DNA from: JBJYIN01 sp046237015
GTDB lineage: Bacteria > Pseudomonadota > Gammaproteobacteria > Enterobacterales > Enterobacteriaceae
Direction: 5' to 3'
DNA: 64,000 bases
NCBI RefSeq assembly: GCF_046237015.1
Contig: NZ_JBJYIN010000008.1
Location: 1 to 64,000, forward strand
In this document: in pieces, positions 49,755 through 57,875 of the stretch
Layout of the letters: each line of letters starts with the position of its first letter
Numbering within the stretch: position 1 is the first letter of the stretch
The notes under the pieces: generated by a model
The model's database searches: none
Seen by the model: only the letters and a program-made list of their open reading frames with translations
Told to the model about the DNA's origin: nothing
Translations under genes and position numbers: made by a program

Positions 49755-52061
49755 ATGAAATGGATTACCTCACTGACGATGGCGATTGGACTTGCCTGTC
49801 ACCCGGCTATTGCTCAGGAAACGCTTTCTGCGTCAGCCCATGTCACGGCTTCATCCCAGCAACGTGACGCCTTTGTGACTGATTTACTGAAAAAAATGAC
49901 GCTGAACGAGAAAATTGGCCAGCTTAGGTTAATCAGCGTAGGGACGGATAACCCCAAAGACGCCATCCGTGAGATGATCAGAAATGGTCAGGTTGGAGCA
50001 ATTTTTAATACGGTAACGCGGCCTGATATTCGTGTCATGCAAGATCAGGTCATGCAGCTTAGTCGGTTGAAGATCCCTCTGTTTTTTGCTTACGACGTGG
50101 TGCATGGTCAGCGAACGATTTTCCCTATCGCGCTGGGTCTGGCTTCCAGTTGGGATATGGCGGCGATAGCCAAAAGCGCTCAAGTATCCGCTTATGAAGC
50201 GACGGAAGATGGTCTGAATATGACGTGGGCACCGATGGTGGATATTACCAGAGATCCTCGTTGGGGACGTGTTTCCGAAGGCTTTGGTGAGGACACCTGG
50301 CTAACCAGTAAGATCGCTGGCGTGGTTGTTAGCGCGTTTCAGGGAGAGGATGTCACGGGTCGCCACTCATTGATGACCAGCGTGAAGCATTATGCACTTT
50401 ATGGTGCAGTTGAAGGTGGACGCGATTACAACACGGTGGATATGAGCCCTCAGCGAATGTTTCAGGACTATATGCCGCCTTATAAAGCTGCGATTGATGC
50501 TGGCAGTAGTGGCGTCATGGTGGCGCTGAATTCCATCAACGGTACGCCAGCCACTTCAAACAGCTGGCTGCTGAAGGATGTGCTGCGCGAACAGTGGAAT
50601 TTCAAAGGCATCACCATTACCGATCACGGTGCGATTAAAGAGCTGATTAAACATGGCGTGGCTAGCGATCCCCGAGATGCTTCGCGTTTGGCGCTGAAAT
50701 CTGGCATTGGTATGAGTATGAGCGACGAATATTTTGTTCGCTATTTGCCGGATCTGGTGAAAAATGGCGCGGTGACCGAGCAGGAGATCGATGATGCCTG
50801 CCGTCAGGTCCTCAATGTGAAGTATGACATGGGGTTATTTGCCGATCCTTATCGTCACCTGGGTCCTGCGGATGCCGATCCGGTTGATACCAATGCGGAA
50901 AGCCGTCTGCATCGGTTAGAAGCGCGTGAAGTGGCGCGTAAGAGTTTGGTCTTGCTGAAGAATCGGTTGCAAACGTTGCCACTGAAAAAAGAGGGCACGA
51001 TTGCTGTCGTAGGGCCATTGGCGGATAGCCAGCGCGATACGATGGGAAGCTGGTCTGCCGCTGGTGTGGCTAAACAAACGATCACCGTTTATCAGGGGAT
51101 CAAAAACGCGGTGGGCAACCAGGCCACTATTCTGTATGCCAAAGGTGCTAATGTCACTAACCATCAGGGAATTATTGATTTTCTAAACCAATATGAACAG
51201 GCAGTGCAGATCGATCCTCGTTCACCTCAGGTGATGATTGATGAGGCCGTTCAGGCGGCGAAACAGGCTGATGTTGTCGTTGCTGTGGTTGGTGAAGCGG
51301 CTGGTATGGCTCATGAAGCCTCAAGCCGTTCTAATATTGATTTACCTCAAGGGCAGCGCGACCTGATCGCCGCGTTGAAAGCGACGGGTAAACCGCTGGT
51401 GTTAGTGTTGATGAACGGTCGTCCATTGGCGTTAGTACGTGAAGATCAACAGGCGGATGCCTTGTTGGAAACCTGGTTCAGCGGAACGGAAGGGGGCAAC
51501 GCCATCGCTGACGTTCTGTTCGGCGATTACAACCCTTCAGGAAAATTGCCGATGTCCTTCCCGCGATCGGTAGGACAGATCCCCATTTATTACAACCACT
51601 TGCCGTCCGGTCGTCCTTATACGCCGGAGAATCCGGGAAAATACACGTCTCATTACTACGATGAGGCGAATGGCCCGCTTTATCCGTTTGGGTACGGTCT
51701 AAGTTATACGACGTTCAGCGTATCGGATGTACGTTTATCGAATCAGATCATGAAGCGCAATGGTGCGTTGACCGCCAGTGTGACGGTGAAAAATACTGGT
51801 GCTCGGGCAGGGGAAACAGTGGTGCAGATGTATTTGCATGATGTTGTTGCATCGATCAGTCGCCCAGTGAAAGAACTTCGTGGTTTCCAAAAGGTGATGT
51901 TACAGCCTGGAGAATCCCGCACGATCAGCTTCCCAATCGATCAGGATGCGCTGAAATTTTACAATGCACGTATGCAGCAGGTGGTAGAGCCCGGTCAGTT
52001 TGATGTGTTTATTGGCTTGGATTCACAGCGCGTGAAGCGTGAGCGTTTTACCCTGTTGTAA
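49755..52061 (+). CDS. bglX: Periplasmic beta-glucosidase
   Basis: The product has 768 residues (E. coli BglX 765). A signal peptide (cleaved after AIA) is followed by a GH3 N-terminal barrel, with DLLKKMTLNEKIGQLRLI, TWAPMVDITRDPRWGRVSEG and the nucleophile segment ITDHGAIKEL. The GH3 C-terminal domain contains VVAVVGEAAGMAHEASSRSN. A fibronectin III-like domain ends it (PVKELRGFQKVMLQPGESRT). It hydrolyses beta-glucosides and cello-oligosaccharides in the periplasm, useful for a plant-degrading bacterium. A terminator follows. Confidence 0.96.
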   Translation: MKWITSLTMAIGLACHPAIAQETLSASAHVTASSQQRDAFVTDLLKKMTLNEKIGQLRLISVGTDNPKDAIREMIRNGQVGAIFNTVTRPDIRVMQDQVMQLSRLKIPLFFAYDVVHGQRTIFPIALGLASSWDMAAIAKSAQVSAYEATEDGLNMTWAPMVDITRDPRWGRVSEGFGEDTWLTSKIAGVVVSAFQGEDVTGRHSLMTSVKHYALYGAVEGGRDYNTVDMSPQRMFQDYMPPYKAAIDAGSSGVMVALNSINGTPATSNSWLLKDVLREQWNFKGITITDHGAIKELIKHGVASDPRDASRLALKSGIGMSMSDEYFVRYLPDLVKNGAVTEQEIDDACRQVLNVKYDMGLFADPYRHLGPADADPVDTNAESRLHRLEAREVARKSLVLLKNRLQTLPLKKEGTIAVVGPLADSQRDTMGSWSAAGVAKQTITVYQGIKNAVGNQATILYAKGANVTNHQGIIDFLNQYEQAVQIDPRSPQVMIDEAVQAAKQADVVVAVVGEAAGMAHEASSRSNIDLPQGQRDLIAALKATGKPLVLVLMNGRPLALVREDQQADALLETWFSGTEGGNAIADVLFGDYNPSGKLPMSFPRSVGQIPIYYNHLPSGRPYTPENPGKYTSHYYDEANGPLYPFGYGLSYTTFSVSDVRLSNQIMKRNGALTASVTVKNTGARAGETVVQMYLHDVVASISRPVKELRGFQKVMLQPGESRTISFPIDQDALKFYNARMQQVVEPGQFDVFIGLDSQRVKRERFTLL

Positions 52062-52108
52062 TGTCTGTCTTCCCTCTATCGTCATGGCTATAATGACGTT
52101 TGTTCAGT

Positions 52109-52138
52109 CACACCGCCGGTTAACGTCGGCGGTGTTTT
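52109..52138 (+). terminator. Terminator of bglX
   Basis: ACACCGCCG and CGGCGGTGT arms with an 8-base loop are followed by TTTT, about 50 bases after the bglX stop codon. Confidence 0.88.
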
Positions 52139-52170
52139 ATATTGTATGCATGCGGTAATGGGAGATGACG

Positions 52171-52710
52171 ATGCCATTGACTGAGGTGATTCTGGTTGAT
52201 GAATACGATCGGCCAACGGGTGTGATGGAAAAACAGGAAGTTCACGAGAAGGGATTGTTGCATCGGGCTGTCACCGTCTATGTTTTCAATTCGAACCAAC
52301 AATTGCTGCTGCAACAACGGGCTGAAGGTAAATATCATAGCGGCGGATTGTGGAGTAATACCTGCTGTAGTCACCCCGCGCCGGGAGAAGGTACACGGGA
52401 CGCAGCCTATCGTCGGTTGTATCAGGAGATGGGGTTACGCTGTCAGCTTACTCCGGTATTCACGTTGACGTATCGATTGCCTTTGGATAACGGCCTAATC
52501 GAACATGAGTTGGGGCATGTTTATTTTGGTATCACGGATGAGAGGCCAGAGCCTAATCCTGAAGAAGCGGCTAATTACGAATATCTGTCGCTTGAGCAAA
52601 TTAAACAACAAATGGCGGCATCGCCGGAGCGTTTCACCGATTGGTTCCGGCTGACATTTTCACGCATTCCTGCTCATTGGGCGCAGTATCAGCGTGGGCT
52701 TTCTCGCTGA
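52171..52710 (+). CDS. idi: Isopentenyl-diphosphate delta-isomerase (type I)
   Basis: The product has 179 residues with the Nudix fold. It interconverts isopentenyl and dimethylallyl diphosphate. The metal and active-site elements are visible: LLHRAVTVYVFNSNQQLLLQ, SGGLWSNTCCSHPAPGEGTR (catalytic Cys in TCCSHP), AAYRRLYQEMGL (Nudix-like Glu) and EHELGHVYFG (catalytic Glu). GGGAG at 52160-52164 gives 6-base spacing to the ATG at 52171, preferred over the ATG at 52165 that abuts it. Single gene. Confidence 0.95.
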   Translation: MPLTEVILVDEYDRPTGVMEKQEVHEKGLLHRAVTVYVFNSNQQLLLQQRAEGKYHSGGLWSNTCCSHPAPGEGTRDAAYRRLYQEMGLRCQLTPVFTLTYRLPLDNGLIEHELGHVYFGITDERPEPNPEEAANYEYLSLEQIKQQMAASPERFTDWFRLTFSRIPAHWAQYQRGLSR

Positions 52711-52766
52711 AATGCGACGTTGAAAGGGCGGCGATGAGTGTAATAAGTGAACCAACGCCTTTAGCT

Positions 52767-52874
52767 TTAGCCGCCGTGAACAATGATAATGTAACCAACC
52801 AGCATTACGCCACCCACCCCACCGATAGCACACAGGGCGAACAGCCCGATTATCCCCAGCTTGCTTAACGTCAT
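52767..52874 (-). CDS. yohO: YohO-family small membrane protein (35 residues)
   Basis: The product is MTLSKLGIIGLFALCAIGGV followed by GGVMLVGYIIIVHGG. It closely resembles E. coli YohO, a 35-residue membrane protein, in length and in the AxGGxGGVMLxGY motif. An AAAGGA ribosome binding site sits 6-7 bases upstream of the ATG at 52874. One transmembrane helix is predicted. Function is unknown in E. coli as well. It converges on idi and would be missed by callers with a length cutoff. A longer frame on the plus strand over the same DNA has no family resemblance. Confidence 0.9.
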   Translation of the reverse strand: MTLSKLGIIGLFALCAIGGVGGVMLVGYIIIVHGG

Positions 52875-52959
52875 TAGGTTATCCTTTTGTTAACTGCTAC
52901 GGATTATAGTGTCTTCCGTGAGTGAAACAAGCCGGGTGTGATTTGATCGCGAAATTGGC

Positions 52960-53595
52960 TTAGCGATGGAAGAGCAGTACCAGGCCGAAGAGGAGTAAAA
53001 TGACACCAGCTCCGCGTTCAATCATGTTCAGATAGCGTTGTAGACGCAGTTGTATCCACGAACGTGTTATCAATGCAGCAATCAGTAAATCCCAACCTAA
53101 TACGGCAAAAAACATCCAGCTACCGCTGACAATCTGTTGTTGTGTTGTCACGTTCTGACCCAAAATCGTAGTCATCAGACTGAAATAAAAGAGCATGTTT
53201 TTGGGATTGAGTAGGGAAGATCCCAATCCTAACAGGACTTGCTGGTATTTTGTCGGACAGGCTTCGACCTGTTGTATTGACCGTAATGGATGAGGTGAAC
53301 GACTTTTCAATAACTGATAGCCAATCCATAACAGATAACCCGCTCCGCACAGTTCAATCAGACTAAACAGCCGTGGCGAGTGCTGAATACCTGCCCAGCC
53401 AATCGTTGCCAGTAGGATATAAACGCCATTGCCGAGGGCGATCCCCAGACAAATACCGATGCTGCCGCGTAGGTGATAACGGATGGCATAAGCGGTTAAT
53501 AAGAAGAAATCAGGTCCTGGGCTGAGTAGCGCAACGAAATGTGCTAGTGCCAGTGCAGGAAAATGGGTGGGAAATAAGGTGCTAATAAACATCAT
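52960..53595 (-). CDS. LysE/RhtB-family amino-acid exporter
   Basis: The product has 211 residues and about six transmembrane helices. The LysE signature HFVALLSPGPDFFLLTAYAI is near the N-terminus, with GIALGNGVYILLATIGWAGI and LLWIGYQLLKSRSPHPLRSI following and LGLGSSLLNPKNMLFYFSLM in the middle. Members export amino acids such as homoserine, threonine, lysine or analogues. The specific substrate is not evident. It lies 49 bases downstream of an AraC-type regulator on the same strand, which probably controls it. Confidence 0.9.
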   Translation of the reverse strand: MMFISTLFPTHFPALALAHFVALLSPGPDFFLLTAYAIRYHLRGSIGICLGIALGNGVYILLATIGWAGIQHSPRLFSLIELCGAGYLLWIGYQLLKSRSPHPLRSIQQVEACPTKYQQVLLGLGSSLLNPKNMLFYFSLMTTILGQNVTTQQQIVSGSWMFFAVLGWDLLIAALITRSWIQLRLQRYLNMIERGAGVILLLFGLVLLFHR

Positions 53596-53644
53596 GCCTG
53601 TTACCTCGAAAATAAATCGGGGTCAGTCTAGGCAAGGAGGCGCG

Positions 53645-54499
53645 CTATTTATTGTCAAATATTGATCGCGGATGACGGTATTGACCGGGGGTTGCGGCGG
53701 TATATTGAACAAAGATTTTGTGAAAATGACTTTGATCGCAAAACCCGCTTTGATACCCGGTATCAGCCAGCGCAGCACCCTGACGCAGCAGCATTTTGGC
53801 ATGTTCCACCCGTGCATTATTCAGAAATGCCATGGGGGTCACGCCGGTTTCGCGACGAAACTGCCGTACGATGGTTTCCCGACGCAGATTTAACTCTTTG
53901 GCTAATGTCTCGAGAGAGGGGGCGGTTTGCAAATCGTTCAGCAAACGTTGGCATAGGTGGCGCGTGGTCTTTTGTGTTGATGAGAGGGGGACTGGCATGG
54001 GCAGGGCAATATCCAGCGGTCGGCAGTATTGCTGAAAAATGGGTATCACGAGGTCATGTAGCGCCTGTTCTATCGCGGTTATTTTTCCTTGGCGAAACTG
54101 AAGCATCACCTGTTGATAGCGGGAAAAAAGTGTGGGATCGCGTAGTACTACGCAATGTGAGTGCAGCGCAGTGGCGGTTTGACCATAAAGTGCCGATATG
54201 TGCTGTAAACACCAGTCCGTATCTAAATAGAGCATATGATAACTGCGCGTTTTTCCTGGCACAGGATTACAACTGTGCGGTTGATCGGGATCGATAAGGA
54301 TGAGATCGCCAGCCTGTAGTCGATGTGATTGCCCGCGGTAGCAGCAGTTTGTTTCACCCTGTTCAATCGCACCGATGGAAAGTTGTGCATGCGTGTGTGT
54401 TTTGTACTCCAGCGTGCTATGCCAGGTTGAGCGGCTTTCAACATATGGCAGCAAGGGTGAAAACCAGTAGGTTTGATTGACGTGGTATACGGATGACAT
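53645..54499 (-). CDS. AraC-family transcriptional regulator
   Basis: The product has 284 residues. The N-terminal cupin sensor domain (about 25-140) has HTHAQLSIGAIEQGETNCCY and LQAGDLILIDPDQPHSCNPV. The C-terminal double helix-turn-helix (about 180-275) has LETLAKELNLRRETIVRQFR, ETGVTPMAFLNNARVEHAKM and DTGYQSGFCDQSHFHKIFVQ. The start at 54499 (MSSVYHVNQTYWFSPLLP) matches this cupin-AraC type; the frame remains open upstream but without support. It is probably the activator of the LysE-type exporter that follows, and it is divergent from dinG. Confidence 0.9.
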   Translation of the reverse strand: MSSVYHVNQTYWFSPLLPYVESRSTWHSTLEYKTHTHAQLSIGAIEQGETNCCYRGQSHRLQAGDLILIDPDQPHSCNPVPGKTRSYHMLYLDTDWCLQHISALYGQTATALHSHCVVLRDPTLFSRYQQVMLQFRQGKITAIEQALHDLVIPIFQQYCRPLDIALPMPVPLSSTQKTTRHLCQRLLNDLQTAPSLETLAKELNLRRETIVRQFRRETGVTPMAFLNNARVEHAKMLLRQGAALADTGYQSGFCDQSHFHKIFVQYTAATPGQYRHPRSIFDNK

Positions 54500-54673
54500 G
54501 ATTCTCAATTTCAGGATGATGAACGCATTTACCCTAATCGCTGCAACGCAAATTGTCGAGGTGGGGATATTCTGATCATGGAATAGGGTCGTGGAATAGG
54601 GTAGTGATATCGGCTGACGTGTTTCCCTGTCTGTGGGACAATGAACGCCGGATTTAATAAATACAGAGAATGC

Positions 54674-56773
54674 ATGGCGCTGTCCCCCGCAATAAAATTG
54701 CAGATTGGTCAATGGTATAAGGCCCTGCAACAGCAGATCCCGGATTTTATTCCTCGTCTCCCTCAACGACAGATGATTGCCGAGGTGGCAAAAACGCTGG
54801 CGGGCGATTACCCACGTCATCTGGTGATTGAAGCGCCAACGGGGGTAGGGAAAACGCTGTCCTATTTGATTCCTGGTATCGCGGTTGGCCGTGCAGAAGC
54901 TAGAACGCTGGTGATCAGCACTGCTAATGTGGCGCTACAGGATCAAATTTTTAGTAAAGATTTGCCGTTGTTGCAGGCATTTATTCCTGAATTGAAATTT
55001 ACTGCCGCGTTTGGTCGCGGGCGCTATGTTTGCCCGCGGAATTTGGCCATGTTGTCGACGGATGTGGATGCGCAAGGCGATCTGACACTATTTCTGGGAG
55101 ATGAACTGGTGCCCTCCAGTCGCGAAGAGCAAGGACTTTGCTCTCGTATCGAGAAAGCATTACGCAGCTACGCCTGGGATGGACTGCGTGACCACTATCA
55201 GGAATCCATTGACGATAGCCTGTGGCGTAAGCTGAGTACCGACAAGGCGAACTGTCTTGCACATAATTGCCACTATTTCCGGGAATGTCCTTTTTACGTT
55301 GCACGACGAGAGGTTGAGCAGGCGGATGTGGTCGTTACCAACCATGCGCTGGTGATGGCGTCCATGGAAAGTGAATCTATCCTGCCCAATCCCAAAGATC
55401 TCTTATTGGTGTTGGATGAAGGTCATCATATTCCTGACGTCGCTCGCGATATGTTGGAGATGTCTGGCGAGGTCACGCCTGCCTATGTGATGTCTCAGTT
55501 GGAGCAGTTGGTGCAGTTGATTGGGCTGTGTATGTCGCAGTTTGCGCCGAAATCGCCGCCACGTCTGGCTCACAGTGAAAGATTGACTTCGCATTGCGAG
55601 GAGTTACATGAGCAGCTCCAACTCTTTGCGCAAATCAGCGGGCTTTTTTTGCCGGGGGATAACAGTGAGGCTGAATACCGTTTCCCGATGGGGCAAATAC
55701 CGGAAGAGATGCGTGAAGTGTGTGTGCGACTGTTCAAGTTGACCGAGACATTACGTGCGCTGACGGAATATATGCTTAACGATCTCAGTGAGAAAACGGC
55801 GAAGCACGATGTAGTACGATTACATCATTCTTTGTTAAAAATGAGTCGGGCACTCGGTTATCTGGAGTCGTTGAGTAAACTGTGGCGGTTGGCCGCGATG
55901 GAGAAATCGTCCAATGCGCCGGTATCCAAATGGCTAACCCGAGATATCCGTGACAAACAGGTACATTTGTCTTTGCACTGTGCGGGTATTCGCGTGTGCG
56001 ATCAGTTGGAAAAACTGTTGTGGAGCAAAGTGCCCCACGTTGTTGTGACGTCGGCGACGCTGCGTTCGTTAAATAGCTTTGTCCGTATACAGGAATTGTC
56101 CGGCCTGGATGAAAAGGAAGGAGACCAGTTTGTTGTGCTGGATTCGCCCTTCAATCACCGTGAACAGGGACGCCTGGTCATTCCTCAAATGCGCTATGAA
56201 CCGTTGATGGAAAATGAAGCGCAGCATATTGCGGAAATGGCCATGTTTTTTCGGGCTGAGCTGAAAAAGGAGGTGCACCGCGGTATGCTGATGTTATTTG
56301 CCAGCCAGCGCGCCATGCAACTTTTTCTGACGCAGGTGGCTGATTTACGTTTAATGCTATTGGTTCAAGGGGATAAGCCACGCTATCGGCTGGTTGAGTT
56401 GCACCGCCAGCGCGTCGAGTCGGGGCAAACCAGCGTGCTGATTGGCCTGCAATCCTTCGCTGAAGGGTTGGATCTTAAAGGCGAGTTGCTGTCTCAGGTC
56501 CACATTCATAAGATTGCTTTTCCGCCTATTGATAGCCCGGTTATCCTGACGGAAGGCGAGTGGCTTAAGAGCCTAAAACGTCATCCGTTTGTGGTGCAAA
56601 GTCTTCCGAGTGCATCGTTTAGTTTGATCCAGCAGGTGGGACGTTTGATCCGTAGCCATACGTGTTTCGGTGAAATTGTTATCTACGACCGCCGGTTGTT
56701 GAGTAAAGGCTACGGTGCCCAGTTGCTTGCTGCGTTGCCGGTATTTCCCATTGAAGAGCGCGCGATGCCTTGA
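54674..56773 (+). CDS. dinG: ATP-dependent DNA helicase DinG
   Basis: The product has 699 residues, an XPD-like 5'-3' iron-sulfur helicase that resolves R-loops and G-quadruplexes. Walker A is APTGVGKTLSYLIPG, the DEGH box is VLDEGHHIPDVARD and motif VI is QQVGRLIRSHTC. The four cluster cysteines appear in GRGRYVCPRN and in NCLAHNCHYFRECPF. The start at 54674 matches E. coli (MALxxAIKxQIxxWYKALQ). Compared with E. coli, the basic Lys/Arg tail is missing. No clear LexA box was found upstream. ybiB follows, as in E. coli. Confidence 0.96.
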   Translation: MALSPAIKLQIGQWYKALQQQIPDFIPRLPQRQMIAEVAKTLAGDYPRHLVIEAPTGVGKTLSYLIPGIAVGRAEARTLVISTANVALQDQIFSKDLPLLQAFIPELKFTAAFGRGRYVCPRNLAMLSTDVDAQGDLTLFLGDELVPSSREEQGLCSRIEKALRSYAWDGLRDHYQESIDDSLWRKLSTDKANCLAHNCHYFRECPFYVARREVEQADVVVTNHALVMASMESESILPNPKDLLLVLDEGHHIPDVARDMLEMSGEVTPAYVMSQLEQLVQLIGLCMSQFAPKSPPRLAHSERLTSHCEELHEQLQLFAQISGLFLPGDNSEAEYRFPMGQIPEEMREVCVRLFKLTETLRALTEYMLNDLSEKTAKHDVVRLHHSLLKMSRALGYLESLSKLWRLAAMEKSSNAPVSKWLTRDIRDKQVHLSLHCAGIRVCDQLEKLLWSKVPHVVVTSATLRSLNSFVRIQELSGLDEKEGDQFVVLDSPFNHREQGRLVIPQMRYEPLMENEAQHIAEMAMFFRAELKKEVHRGMLMLFASQRAMQLFLTQVADLRLMLLVQGDKPRYRLVELHRQRVESGQTSVLIGLQSFAEGLDLKGELLSQVHIHKIAFPPIDSPVILTEGEWLKSLKRHPFVVQSLPSASFSLIQQVGRLIRSHTCFGEIVIYDRRLLSKGYGAQLLAALPVFPIEERAMP

Positions 56774-56846
56774 CCGGTTGCGTGTTGTCCTGTTAATGCT
56801 ATTTTCACCGTTATAGATAACGATGTGTCGTTAATGAGAGGCCGGA

Positions 56847-57815
56847 ATGGATTACACCAATATCATTAAAGAGATCGGTCGCGGCAGAAATCATGCCCGT
56901 GACCTGGATCAGGTCACCGCTTATGAGTTGTATCGCCGTATGCTGAATGGCGACGTATCAGCGCTTGAACTGGGTGGAATACTGATAGCTTTGCGCATTA
57001 AAGGCGAGTCTGAATCTGAAATGCTGGGCTTTTATCAGGCGATGAATGAGCGGGTATTGCAACTTCAGTCTCCCGCAGGACGGCCGATGCCCGTGGTCAT
57101 TCCCAGTTATAACGGAGCGAGAAAGCAGGCTAATCTGACACCGTTATTGGCCTTGTTGCTCACAAAACTAGGGTTTCCGGTTGTGATCCACGGCGTGAGT
57201 GACGATCCTACTCGGGTGACTACCGCTGAAATACTGAGTGTTCTCGGGGTCGCGAGTGCACAAAATGCTGAACAAGCCCAGCAGCAGATTGATGAGGGTT
57301 ATCCGGTATTTATCCCTGTTTCCGTGCTGTGTCCTGAAATTGATCGGCAATTGCAACTTCGGTGGCGCATGGGCGTGCGTAACAGCAGTCATACGTTAGC
57401 GAAGGTCGCGACACCTTTTGCCGAAAATGCCGCATTGCGGGTCGCCAGCGTATCGCATCCTGAATATGTTGATCGTGTTGGGACATTTTTTCATGCGATT
57501 CAGGGGCGAGCGCTGTTGATGCACGGAACGGAAGGGGAGGTGTATGCCAACCCACAGCGCTGTCCGGAAATCCATTTTATTCGTCAGCAGAAAACGAGCG
57601 TTCTGCAACTGCGACAGGATATTGCCGTCCCGCCGGATAGTTTGCCTATTGCGAGGGACGCGGCAACGACGGCGCGTTGGACGGCGCAATGTCTGGCGGG
57701 AGAAATCGCCCTGCCACAGGCTATCCGTTTACAGTTGGCTTGTTGTCTGGTGGCGGCCGAACAAGCGCCGACAATGGAACAGGCCGTCGCGACAATCAGG
57801 AAACGGCTGGGATAA
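56847..57815 (+). CDS. ybiB: TrpD2-like (glycosyltransferase family 3) nucleic-acid-binding protein YbiB
   Basis: The product has 322 residues. It opens MDYTNIIKEIGRGRNHARDL, very close to E. coli YbiB, and carries VVIPSYNGARKQANLTPLLA, RWRMGVRNSSHTLAKVATPF and LLMHGTEGEVYANPQRCPEI. The fold is that of anthranilate phosphoribosyltransferase, but the family binds DNA and RNA rather than acting in tryptophan synthesis. In E. coli it is in the DNA-damage-linked dinG-ybiB unit; the same order is kept here, with a 73-base gap. Confidence 0.94.
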   Translation: MDYTNIIKEIGRGRNHARDLDQVTAYELYRRMLNGDVSALELGGILIALRIKGESESEMLGFYQAMNERVLQLQSPAGRPMPVVIPSYNGARKQANLTPLLALLLTKLGFPVVIHGVSDDPTRVTTAEILSVLGVASAQNAEQAQQQIDEGYPVFIPVSVLCPEIDRQLQLRWRMGVRNSSHTLAKVATPFAENAALRVASVSHPEYVDRVGTFFHAIQGRALLMHGTEGEVYANPQRCPEIHFIRQQKTSVLQLRQDIAVPPDSLPIARDAATTARWTAQCLAGEIALPQAIRLQLACCLVAAEQAPTMEQAVATIRKRLG

Positions 57816-57875
57816 GTCGATGAGTGCGGTATCTGACTGTTATCGTGACTATTTTCCTCTCAGAGAAGGACTACC

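Noticed and set aside
52641..52868. 75-codon plus-strand frame after idi
   Set aside because: It overlaps the idi end and the yohO homologue and has no recognisable features; the minus-strand 35-codon gene is better supported.
53662..54297. 211-codon plus-strand frame
   Set aside because: Antisense to the AraC-type regulator, whose cupin and helix-turn-helix motifs are unmistakable.
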